From: Tannerella sp.
Lineage (GTDB): Bacteria; Bacteroidota; Bacteroidia; Bacteroidales; Tannerellaceae
Length of the DNA: 8,787 bases
Direction: 5' to 3'
Assembly (NCBI GenBank): GCA_031275525.1
Contig: JAISOP010000179.1
Span: 1 to 8,787, forward strand
Shown: positions 1 to 6,363 of the stretch, piece by piece
Numbering within the stretch: the stretch's first letter is position 1
Layout of the letters: each line of letters starts with the position of its first letter
Notes under the pieces: generated by a model
Seen by the model: only the letters and a program-made list of their open reading frames with translations
Told to the model about the DNA's origin: nothing
Database searches by the model: none
Program-made: the position numbers and the translations under genes

Positions 1-2038
1 CAATGTGCGGTTGCATTTCTTCGTCGGCCGCGAGTTCCAGGCTGTGCGCGTCCAGTTCCCCGACAAAGTTCCGGATATTTTCGTCGGAACCGGCCACAAT
101 CACCCTGTCATACGGGTAGAGGCGCTCGTCGGCATCCGGGATATTGATTTTCCGGTTTCCCCGGACGATGGTCACGATGTGCAACTTCATCTTGCCTCTG
201 AAATCCAGTTCGCGAAGCGTTTTCCCGATGCGCGGCGAGTGTGGCGAGACTTCGATCTCCTCCAGGTGGATTTTCTTCGAGAGCAGCGTATGGGCTACCT
301 GGGGATGGATGGCGGCCTGTTCTTCGGCCAGCCGCTCCTTCCGGTTCAGGTTTTCCATGAAACGGGCTTCGATGCGCCGCGACTGCCGCTTGAATCCCTG
401 GAAAAAGATGACGAATCCCATGAAGGCCATCGCCACCATGAGCATCTCCAGGGTGTAGCGCGGGAAGAGGGGCACCAGTACCATCAGAATCAGGGCGCAG
501 CAGACGCCGGCCTTCAGGATGAGGAGCGAGACCAGCGCACCGCGGTTGAAATGGTTGTCATTCCAGAGGGACTTAAATTCGTCCGACCGGTTTTTCTTCA
601 TCAGGATGGCTCTCAGAAAAGGCCCCATGAACAGGAGCAGCAGCGTGGCCGAGAGCAGGCGTCCCCAGAGGCCGGGGAGGTGTTGCGTAATCAGCGGAAT
701 CAGCAGGCGCTTGCCGGCCAGTACGATGGCCAGTGCGATAGTGGCATAGATGGTCGTGAACAGCAGTACGCTCCGGAGCAGGCGGTTCCAGGTATTCTGC
801 CGGTTCACCGTCTTGAGGCCTGAGGAAGCATATCCGTCGATGATTTTCTGCCAGGCCGGGGGGAGGCGTTTTTCAATGAAACGGTAGGCGGGCGTCGCCA
901 TGCGGATAAAGTAGGGCGTTGTGAAGGTCGTGATGATGGAGACGGCCACGATGACCGGATACAGCGAGCTTCCAATCACGCCTAAATTCATCCCCAGGGT
1001 GGCGATGATGAAGGAGAATTCACCGATCTGCGCCAGGCTGAAACCCGATTGCAGCGCCACCTTCAGCCCCTCGCCCGAGGCCAGCACACCCAGCGTGGCG
1101 AAAATCACCCGCCCGCCCAGCACCACCGCCGTCAGGAAAAGGATGAAGCCGATATGCTGGCCGATTACCGCCGGCTCAATCATCATTCCAACCGAGACAA
1201 AAAACACGGCGCCGAACAGGTTCTTGAGTGGTTCAATCAGGTGTTCAATCTGTTTGGCGCGAATCGTTTCCGCCAGGATGGAACCCATGATAAACGCGCC
1301 CAGCGCCGCCGAAAACCCGACTTCCGAGGCAAAGAGTACCATCCCTAAACAAAGGCCGGTGGCGACGATAATCAGCGTCTCGTCATTGAGGTAAGTTTTC
1401 AGTTTCTTGAGTAGCGTCGGAATCACGTAAATCCCTACAATAAACCATATCAGGACAAAGAACAGGAGCCGCGCGAGGCTCTCCAGCAACTCGACGCCCT
1501 CGATGCGGTTGCTCACGGCCACGGTCGAGAGCAGCACCATCATGACAATCGCCGCCAGGTCTTCCACAATCAGCATCCCGAACACAATCCCGGCAAACTT
1601 CTGCCTTTGCAGGGACATGTCGTTGAAGGCTTTGATGATAATCGTCGTTGAGGACATCGACAACATGCCGCCCAGAAAAACGCTGTCCATCGCCGGCCAT
1701 CCCAGTATCCGTCCCACCATGTATCCGATGACAATCATTGCCCCCATGTTAATCAGGGTGGCCAGCGTAGCCGTCCCCCCGACGGCAATCAGTTTCCTGA
1801 AACTGAACTCCAGTCCCAGCGCAAAAAGCAGGAATATCACGCCTATTTCCGCCCATATCTTCACATTCTCCATATCGACGATGGTCGGCATCCAGGGCAC
1901 CGCCGAGCCGGCAATAAACCCCGCCACGATATAGCCCAGCACCACCGGCTGTTTGAGAAACTTGAACAGGATGGTAGCAATTCCCGCCGTGATTAGAATC
2001 AGCGCCAGGTCGCCGATGAAATCAGGTAAATGACCCAT
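1..2038 (-). CDS. Cation:proton antiporter, CPA2/KefB type with C-terminal TrkA-C domain (partial, runs off left edge)
   Basis: Reading the minus strand from ATG at 2038 gives 679 residues with no stop before the window edge, so the C-terminus is missing. Residues about 8-380 are a polytopic Na+/H+-exchanger (CPA2) domain. Landmarks are SMSSTTIIIK (127-136), VEDLAA (158-163, E159-D160 where KefB/KefC relatives carry QD), VFFVSVGMM (278-286) and SLAQIGEFSF (334-343). After a linker come about four more hydrophobic segments (roughly 421-441, 458-478, 503-524, 529-547), then a charged linker and a TrkA-C/RCK-C fold (about 589-661). No NAD-binding TrkA-N (Rossmann) domain is visible. Expected role: inner-membrane exchange of K+ or Na+ for protons, gated by a ligand on the TrkA-C domain; the ion cannot be told from sequence. 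The start sits about 25 nt downstream of a good -7 box. The first upstream ATG (2045) is out of frame. Confidence 0.93.
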   Translation of the reverse strand, partial: MGHLPDFIGDLALILITAGIATILFKFLKQPVVLGYIVAGFIAGSAVPWMPTIVDMENVKIWAEIGVIFLLFALGLEFSFRKLIAVGGTATLATLINMGAMIVIGYMVGRILGWPAMDSVFLGGMLSMSSTTIIIKAFNDMSLQRQKFAGIVFGMLIVEDLAAIVMMVLLSTVAVSNRIEGVELLESLARLLFFVLIWFIVGIYVIPTLLKKLKTYLNDETLIIVATGLCLGMVLFASEVGFSAALGAFIMGSILAETIRAKQIEHLIEPLKNLFGAVFFVSVGMMIEPAVIGQHIGFILFLTAVVLGGRVIFATLGVLASGEGLKVALQSGFSLAQIGEFSFIIATLGMNLGVIGSSLYPVIVAVSIITTFTTPYFIRMATPAYRFIEKRLPPAWQKIIDGYASSGLKTVNRQNTWNRLLRSVLLFTTIYATIALAIVLAGKRLLIPLITQHLPGLWGRLLSATLLLLFMGPFLRAILMKKNRSDEFKSLWNDNHFNRGALVSLLILKAGVCCALILMVLVPLFPRYTLEMLMVAMAFMGFVIFFQGFKRQSRRIEARFMENLNRKERLAEEQAAIHPQVAHTLLSKKIHLEEIEVSPHSPRIGKTLRELDFRGKMKLHIVTIVRGNRKINIPDADERLYPYDRVIVAGSDENIRNFVGELDAHSLELAADEEMQPHI

Positions 2039-2062
2039 AAAACATGCTTGTTTTTTCTTCGA

Positions 2063-2070
2063 CAAAGGTA
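2063..2070 (-). promoter_or_regulatory. Bacteroidota -7 promoter box of the antiporter gene
   Basis: The minus strand reads TACCTTTG, an exact match to the Bacteroidota -7 consensus TAnnTTTG. It lies 24 bp before the antiporter ATG at 2038, predicting a leader of roughly 15-20 nt. I see no convincing -33 TTTG at the usual distance. Confidence 0.6.
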
Positions 2071-2125
2071 GTGAAATTTTGCCCTCCGCCGGCGTAAATG
2101 TGGAAGGGCACAGTCCCGGCAAAAA

Positions 2126-2147
2126 AAATACCCATCGTATGGTATTT
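2126..2147. promoter_or_regulatory. Operator-like inverted repeat upstream of the binding-protein gene
   Basis: Perfect 7-bp arms AAATACC (2126-2132) and GGTATTT (2141-2147) are separated by 8 bp, giving a 22-bp site with the geometry of a dimeric regulator. Its right arm touches the -33 region of the promoter whose -7 box is at 2168-2175, a place where either an activator or a repressor could act. It also lies in the shared control region with the divergent antiporter gene. The regulator is unknown. Confidence 0.35.
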
Positions 2148-2167
2148 CAGGAAAAATAACAAGCCTG

Positions 2168-2175
2168 TAATTTTG
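2168..2175 (+). promoter_or_regulatory. Bacteroidota -7 promoter box of the PstS-like gene
   Basis: TAATTTTG matches the TAnnTTTG consensus exactly. TTTC at 2145-2148, 19 bp upstream, is a possible weak -33 element. The start codon of the binding-protein gene is at 2217, so the leader would be roughly 35 nt and AT-rich, with only a weak purine-rich ribosome-binding region (ataagagaaataa). Confidence 0.6.
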
Positions 2176-2216
2176 CATCGTGAAATTAAATCAGGAATAA
2201 GAGAAATAATAACAAT

Positions 2217-3152
2217 ATGAAAAAGGTGATTTATAAAGCAGTTTTGCTTGCATTTTTGGCCGGTTTTTCCGGTCGTGCGATTGCACAGGAAATACAGATT
2301 GAAGGTATTAAATTCGTGCATCCGATTATAGAAAAATGGGTAACCGAGTACGGGAAAGAACATCCCGAAGCGCGGTTCGTGGTGAAGATCGTTCCGGAAA
2401 AGGAATCCCGGTTTTCGGGTTTATCGGTGATCGCGGGTCCTGTTTCGGAAGCGGAAGTCAATGGCCGGGACAAGGTCGTTTACACAGGCAGGTATGCGTT
2501 GATTCCGGTAAGCAACCGGAACAATTCGCTGATTGAAAAAGCCGGAAAGGGCTTGAAGAAAAAGGAACTGAAAAACCTGCTGTTTGAAAGAGATGTGCTG
2601 GACGATGAAGCCTACGAGGACGACGGAAAGGAAAAGTATGCCGCCACGGTCTATTCGCGAAGCGGCCAAGCGGCGACCACCCTTACGCTGGCCGAATATT
2701 TCGACCGGGCGCCGGAACATATCCGGGGAAAGAAGATCATCGGCGACGAAATATATTTGTTGAATGCCCTCCAGAAGGATGAAAGCGGCATTGCCTTCAA
2801 TACACTGAATTATGTATATGATTTGAAGACGCGCCAACTGAAATCCCCGCTGACGATTTTGCCGTTGAACCTGAAATCGGAACAGCGGGAAGCGCTCCAG
2901 TCCGGAAATATTGACAAGGCTATATCTCTGCTGGAGACGGCCAAAATAGAAACAATACCGGTTGGAAAGTTCGGAATCGTCATCCCGGAAGAGCAAGCCG
3001 GAAATGCGGAAGTGCTGAGATTTGCCAACTGGATTCTGGAGCAAGGTCAGCAGTACATTCATGAATATGGTTTCTTGTCTTTGGATTCCCGCACGTTGTC
3101 CACTCAAAAGCGGGAACTGAACAGCGAAGCAAGTTTGACCTTCGTGAAATAG
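2217..3152 (+). CDS. Secreted PstS-like substrate-binding protein (PBP-like domain)
   Basis: 311 residues. The N-terminus is a classic signal peptide: KK near the start, a hydrophobic core (VLLAFLAGF, about 9-17) and an AIA|Q cleavage site after residue 23. There is no lipobox cysteine, so it is probably periplasmic rather than a lipoprotein. The mature part resembles phosphate-type periplasmic binding proteins: YTGRYALIPVSNRNNSL (89-105) matches the TGRxALIPxxNxxN signature of the PBP-like family, YSRSGQAATTLTLAEYF (146-162) resembles the ligand loop, and ESGIAFNTLNYVYD (189-202) and the C-terminal LRFANWILEQGQQYIHEYGF (267-286) fit the second lobe. No permease or ATPase gene follows; it stands alone between a divergent antiporter and a convergent operon. 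Binding of phosphate or another anion is inferred, and a signalling role or partnership with a distant TonB-dependent receptor is possible. Confidence 0.8.
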   Translation: MKKVIYKAVLLAFLAGFSGRAIAQEIQIEGIKFVHPIIEKWVTEYGKEHPEARFVVKIVPEKESRFSGLSVIAGPVSEAEVNGRDKVVYTGRYALIPVSNRNNSLIEKAGKGLKKKELKNLLFERDVLDDEAYEDDGKEKYAATVYSRSGQAATTLTLAEYFDRAPEHIRGKKIIGDEIYLLNALQKDESGIAFNTLNYVYDLKTRQLKSPLTILPLNLKSEQREALQSGNIDKAISLLETAKIETIPVGKFGIVIPEEQAGNAEVLRFANWILEQGQQYIHEYGFLSLDSRTLSTQKRELNSEASLTFVK

Positions 3153-3196
3153 GATGTATGATCGAAAACAGGTTGAATCTTTCAGAAGAAGTACAT

Positions 3197-3247
3197 AAAA
3201 AAAGAGCGCCCCTTTTATCCGACGGCTACAGGCATGAAGGGGCGCTC
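3197..3247 (-). terminator. Hairpin with an 11-bp perfect stem; T-tract only on the minus strand
   Basis: GAGCGCCCCTT (3204-3214) pairs perfectly with AAGGGGCGCTC (3237-3247) around a 22-nt loop. The seven A residues at 3197-3203 become a U-tract for a minus-strand transcript, while the plus-strand side has no T-run. By sequence it would stop read-through from the Usp operon into the binding-protein gene, although it lies only 51 bp after the plus-strand gene's stop. The large loop is unusual for an intrinsic terminator; it could also stabilise the 3' end of the plus-strand mRNA. Confidence 0.55.
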
Positions 3248-3360
3248 AAACACTAAAAAATATTTTAGCATGACAAAAGTAATGGGTTTTGCTGAGAGCC
3301 GCAAGCGATTTTTGTTTTTTATGCTTTTTGGGGATATCGAACCGACAAGGATTTTTTTTC

Positions 3361-3506
3361 TTTCTTATACTTTGCGCGGCATGGTTTTGTGCATTCAGGG
3401 AAGAGAGCGAAGCATTTAAGGCTTTTAGGTCTTTTAAGCCTCGGTGGGAACCGAACTACACAGAACCGGTCAATGCACAAAACCATACCGTGCACGGTAT
3501 AAAAAA
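3361..3506. repeat. Long imperfect inverted repeat, 35-nt arms (possible structured RNA or MITE-like element)
   Basis: Arms 3361-3395 and 3472-3506 are complementary at 30 of 35 positions, including a perfect 15-bp core, ATGGTTTTGTGCATT (3381-3395) against AATGCACAAAACCAT (3472-3486). Two of the five non-Watson-Crick positions (3371/3496 and 3376/3491) become G-U wobbles in a plus-strand RNA and A-C mismatches on the other strand. The 76-nt interior has its own small hairpins, AGGCTT/AAGCCT (3419-3441) and CGGT/ACCG (3442-3453). The right arm abuts the terminator at 3501-3543. A weak promoter-like TATACTTTG lies in the left arm, one base off the usual -7 spacing. No coding capacity is evident. 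Confidence 0.6.
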
Positions 3507-3543
3507 AGAGACTGTCTCAAAAGCAAGACAGTCTCTTTTTTTT
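3501..3543. terminator. Bidirectional intrinsic terminator
   Basis: GAGACTGTCT (3508-3517) pairs perfectly with AGACAGTCTC (3526-3535) around an 8-nt loop. The stem is flanked by seven A residues on the left (3501-3507) and eight T residues on the right (3536-3543), so both strands carry a stem followed by a U-tract. It lies 33 bp past the stop of the minus-strand Usp gene (3576) and is the natural terminator of that operon. On the plus strand it can end transcripts from the binding-protein gene or from the inverted repeat before it. Confidence 0.9.
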
Positions 3544-3575
3544 ATAAACACAGAGGATACAAAGCGGGTGCTCCG

Positions 3576-4691
3576 TCAAACGGGTATCACAAGCAGCGGC
3601 GTATTGCTGTGAAAGAGCATCCTGCGTGCGATGCTCGGATAAAAGATGCGCATAATCACACTCCGGCGATACGCACTACATGCAATCATGTCAATCTGCT
3701 TTTTTTCGACAAATTGTTCGAGGGCTTCCAGTAAATCTCCTTCATCCAGCACGGTATAATCAAAGGCCCAGTCCGGATACTGTTTCTTTAGATATGCATG
3801 ATAACCGCCCAACCGGATTTCGTTCCATTCATTCTTGCTGGTGGAAATGTTAAACAGCTGGATTTCCACGTGCGAATAGACCTTGAAAAGGGCGACGAAC
3901 CGCTCGAAGGCAATCAGGTCTCGCCGGTTGAAGGACAGGGCGAAAGCCAGCCGTTTCATGTCGTACGGGTTGTTAAACGGGACATGCGCCGGAACAGCCA
4001 GCAGCGGGATGTTCGTCAATTCAAGGATTTCGCCCGTTACGCTTCCGATGATATCCAGGTCTTTCTGCTTGCTTCCACGCGTTCCCATCACAATTAGGGA
4101 CGGCACATATTCCCTGGCATACTGCCGTATTTCCTCCTCCGGCCCTCCTTCCAGCAGCGTGTAATCGTATTTTACGCGCGGTAACTCCCCGGAAGCCATT
4201 TTCTGCTCTATCGAGGCGCACCATCTTTCCATCTGCTCCACCGCCTGCGTATGAACGGAATCGAGAGAGGCATTCTTCTCTTCTTCCTTGTCTATCAGTA
4301 TCTCGCTGACAAACGGGAAGGAGGGCGGAATGTAGGCATTGAAATAGACATGCAGGAACATTACTTCCTCCGCTCCGGTGCGGTGCGCGTAGTGAATCCC
4401 TGTCTCGCAGGCTTTGAGGTCCGAAAAGTCTATCGGGATAAGAATCCGTTTGACCGCATTTTCCGGCAACTTGTTTCCGGCCATGTTCAGCCATTCCGTA
4501 TCTTCAATTATCCGCAGGGCATGTGGCAAGTCACTTTCCTTGATACGCACACGAACGCCTGCCGAGATGACCGGCTGAATCAGGTTTACATTATGAATAC
4601 ACACCTCAATGCCTTCGGATTCGAGGATGGTTTTCAAAATCTGCGCCTTTTCAAACGTGTGAATGGCTAAAGTGACCAAGGGTTCCGTCAT
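3576..4691 (-). CDS. DUF2007-Usp-Usp universal stress protein
   Basis: 371 residues in three parts. Residues about 5-67 resemble DUF2007, a small putative signal-transducing domain (TLAIHTFEKAQILKTILESEGI, then a segment ending ALRIIED). Residues about 81-235 are a complete Usp domain: KRILIPIDFS opens it, and VMGTRG at 201-206 with GS at 216-217 gives the ATP-binding spacing G203-2X-G206-9X-G216-S217. Residues about 245-371 are a second Usp domain ending LLVIPV, in which the ATP motif is degenerate (CSAYRRSV at 338-345 has lost the glycines). The likely pattern is one nucleotide-binding and one non-binding Usp half in the cytoplasm; the stress or metabolite sensed is unknown. Its ATG overlaps the stop of the upstream HTH gene (ATGA), indicating translational coupling. 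It ends just before a bidirectional terminator. Confidence 0.9.
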   Translation of the reverse strand: MTEPLVTLAIHTFEKAQILKTILESEGIEVCIHNVNLIQPVISAGVRVRIKESDLPHALRIIEDTEWLNMAGNKLPENAVKRILIPIDFSDLKACETGIHYAHRTGAEEVMFLHVYFNAYIPPSFPFVSEILIDKEEEKNASLDSVHTQAVEQMERWCASIEQKMASGELPRVKYDYTLLEGGPEEEIRQYAREYVPSLIVMGTRGSKQKDLDIIGSVTGEILELTNIPLLAVPAHVPFNNPYDMKRLAFALSFNRRDLIAFERFVALFKVYSHVEIQLFNISTSKNEWNEIRLGGYHAYLKKQYPDWAFDYTVLDEGDLLEALEQFVEKKQIDMIACSAYRRSVIMRIFYPSIARRMLFHSNTPLLVIPV

Positions 4692-4951
4692 GATGGAACT
4701 GTTTCTTTGGCGCGGATCATTTCCAGCGCACGGTCCAAAATAAGTGTATCACTCAGCACCACAATTCCGCCATCCGGCCCAAGTTCCAGATGTGTGCCGC
4801 AACTTTTTCCGGCCCTGAAATTTTGTCCGCCGAAATAGTTCCGGACCGTTTCCACACTCTCGCCCAGTTCACCGGCAATACGGTGGATAGCCCCGTCCGG
4901 TAAACGGTCTTTGATGCCACGAAGCTCGTTAAATGTCATCGTTCTCGTCAT
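4688..4951 (-). CDS. Small helix-turn-helix DNA-binding-like protein
   Basis: 87 residues. Residues about 19-41 (DGAIHRIAGELGESVETVRNYFGG) look like a helix-turn-helix with the sequence style of small Bacteroidales proteins often labelled DNA-binding protein. The rest (SCGTHLELGPDGGIVVLSDTLILDRALEMIRA) has no family I can name with certainty. Met5 is an equally good start; the first ATG at 4951 was taken because nothing separates them. The stop overlaps the start of the DUF2007-Usp-Usp gene by the ATGA arrangement, so the two are one operon and probably made in fixed ratio. The protein might autoregulate the operon or work with the Usp protein, but this is inference from position only. Confidence 0.8.
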   Translation of the reverse strand: MTRTMTFNELRGIKDRLPDGAIHRIAGELGESVETVRNYFGGQNFRAGKSCGTHLELGPDGGIVVLSDTLILDRALEMIRAKETVPS

Positions 4952-4995
4952 AGTTCAATATTTTTATTATTAATAACTACATTCAATTGATGCCC

Positions 4996-5026
4996 CTAAT
5001 ATAGAGATAATTTTTAACCCGGCAAT
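4996..5026 (-). promoter_or_regulatory. Candidate promoter of the HTH-Usp operon
   Basis: On the minus strand TATATTAG (5003-4996) matches TAnnTTTG at 5 of the 6 fixed positions, and ATTG (5026-5023) stands 19 bp upstream as a -33-like element. The leader before the ATG at 4951 would be about 40 nt, very AT-rich, with a 10-bp palindrome TTATTAATAA at 4967-4976. There is no better candidate in the 5' region. Confidence 0.4.
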
Positions 5027-5039
5027 GAAATATCCCGTC

Positions 5040-5090
5040 AAAAATGGGGTGGAGAATGAAACGTAGTCCTATTCATTCTCCACTTTTTTT
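5040..5090 (-). terminator. Terminator of the EF-G2/UxaE operon (probably bidirectional)
   Basis: GTGGAGAATGAA (5049-5060) pairs perfectly with TTCATTCTCCAC (5072-5083), a 12-bp stem with an 11-nt loop. It begins about 20 nt after the UxaE stop (5104). On the minus strand the stem is followed by CCCA and five U residues (5044-5040). On the plus strand it is followed directly by seven T residues (5084-5090), though no plus-strand gene precedes it. Confidence 0.75.
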
Positions 5091-5103
5091 GTGTGCACCT
5101 TTT

Positions 5104-6357
5104 TCAGCTTTCGAAAAGGCGTTGGATATGCCGGTCACGGATGTTTTCGATCACCTGTTGTCCGACAATGTCCCGGTGCTTCTCCAGTGCATGGGTAAAT
5201 TCCACGCCGTATTCCGCAGCCACTTTGTATCCGACGTGAATCAACTGTCTGAAATGCGGGTTGTAGTCGGGATGACCGGGGATATGGCGAAGCGTGTCGG
5301 CCAGTTTCGTGCCGCTCCAGCGTTCCACTTCCTTGGGCGACGGCAACCGGCTTTTGTCAATGTCAATCACCGTGGCATACGGGCCGCACAGTTCGTCGAA
5401 CCGCGCAAGGGCACCGCAATAAATCGCCTTGGCCAGGTCGATGGCTTCCTCGTCGCCGGACAGGGCTAAGCCGGTGATTTCTTCGAGCCACGTCGTCCCG
5501 GCAGTCTTGATGTGGATGCCCTTGTCGTATTTCCCAATCAGTTCGCCCATCACCGGGTAAATGGAAAACTTGTCGCTGCCCGAGTGGATGCTCAGTTTCA
5601 GGTTGGCGGGCAATCCGAATTCCCTCACGGCGTAGTCAATGACCAGCAAATCTTCTTCAAACTCCCTGCCGAACTGCGTCACGTCGCCTACGTAGTCCAC
5701 ACCCTTGTTGAAGCGCCCGGTAAACTTGGGTGCGATGGTTTGCGCCGGGATACGTTCGCCGGCAATGGCGCTCAGGATGAAAAACATTTCGACGGGCGAC
5801 TGCGCTTCATTCACTTCGTCCATCGAAACCTCGGCGATGAAATGACCGGCGCCCTTCGCCTTTTCGATGTGGCGGTAGATGTTCCCTGCTTCCTGCACGG
5901 CGTACAGGAATTTGGCGGCAATGTCCCGCAACAGCGCCTCCGGTACGTCGAACGGCTCGGCAATGTTGGGGATAAGCAGTTTGCCGGTGTATTTGCGGTT
6001 CTTCGCCACGAATGCGTCCACGTCGGCCGGCGACGCCTGTTTGCCGATATAATCGGCCACGTCGAGCGTGAAGAAGTCCGAATGGTCGATGAACTTGTCC
6101 ACGTTAGTCAGGTTAATATGATCGGCATCAACAAAATAAGTCCCCGTATAACCCAGCGCTTTCACGGCCGTATCGGCCTCCCTGCGCGTATCGGCGGGGG
6201 TAGAGTGCACAATGGTATGTTCGCGGTTCGACTTGTTCCACACCGGAACAATTTCCCGCCCCAATGCCTTACTCGCTTCCGTCAAAGCCCTCAACTGCGC
6301 TTCTCCCTGATGAGCGAAACGGTCTCCCGTTCCAAATGAATATTTCCCTAATTCCAT
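5104..6357 (-). CDS. uxaE: Tagaturonate epimerase (UxaE family)
   Basis: 417 residues. UxaE converts D-tagaturonate to D-fructuronate by C4 epimerisation, a metal-dependent shortcut in galacturonate breakdown that feeds the fructuronate/mannonate branch towards KDG. The family's conserved blocks are all present in order: FGTGDR (8-13), VDADH (76-80), SMDE (178-181), NKGVDYVGDVTQFGREF (217-233), SIHSGSDKFSIYP (256-268), HIKTAGTTWLEE (282-293) and RQLIHVGYK (370-378). As I recall the Thermotoga enzyme, it has about 90 extra N-terminal residues before the FGTGDR block; this form starts almost at that block, which looks like the normal short form rather than a truncation. The ATG lies 6 bp after the EF-G2 stop, so the two genes are co-transcribed. 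A related epimerase activity on another ketouronate cannot be excluded. Confidence 0.85.
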   Translation of the reverse strand: MELGKYSFGTGDRFAHQGEAQLRALTEASKALGREIVPVWNKSNREHTIVHSTPADTRREADTAVKALGYTGTYFVDADHINLTNVDKFIDHSDFFTLDVADYIGKQASPADVDAFVAKNRKYTGKLLIPNIAEPFDVPEALLRDIAAKFLYAVQEAGNIYRHIEKAKGAGHFIAEVSMDEVNEAQSPVEMFFILSAIAGERIPAQTIAPKFTGRFNKGVDYVGDVTQFGREFEEDLLVIDYAVREFGLPANLKLSIHSGSDKFSIYPVMGELIGKYDKGIHIKTAGTTWLEEITGLALSGDEEAIDLAKAIYCGALARFDELCGPYATVIDIDKSRLPSPKEVERWSGTKLADTLRHIPGHPDYNPHFRQLIHVGYKVAAEYGVEFTHALEKHRDIVGQQVIENIRDRHIQRLFES

Positions 6358-6363
6358 CTATCG

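Larger units (their letters stand above)
3153..3575. other. Gene-free convergent intergenic region rich in inverted repeats
   Basis: About 420 bp lie between the ends of the convergent binding-protein and Usp genes. I find no credible gene. The short open frames here have no family resemblance and start inside hairpins. The region holds an 11-bp GC-rich hairpin (3204-3247), a small AT hairpin CTAAAA/TTTTAG (3253-3268), T-rich tracts, a long inverted repeat (3361-3506) and a bidirectional terminator (3501-3543). Base composition is much more AT-rich than the flanking genes. Confidence 0.8.

Noticed and set aside
5..823. Plus-strand open frame (272 codons) at the left edge
   Set aside because: It is antisense to the C-terminal half of the antiporter, whose frame runs unbroken through the edge with membrane segments and a TrkA-C domain.
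2022..2363. Minus-strand open frame of 113 codons across the divergent promoter region
   Set aside because: It overlaps the start of both real genes and both -7 boxes, is out of frame with the antiporter, and has no supporting motif.
3234..3419. Plus-strand open frame of 61 codons in the convergent intergenic region
   Set aside because: It begins inside the loop of the hairpin at 3204-3247, has no ribosome-binding region and reads through T-rich tracts and the inverted-repeat arm.
5512..6339. Plus-strand open frame (275 codons) opposite the UxaE gene
   Set aside because: It is antisense to conserved UxaE motifs and shows no family features or promoter.
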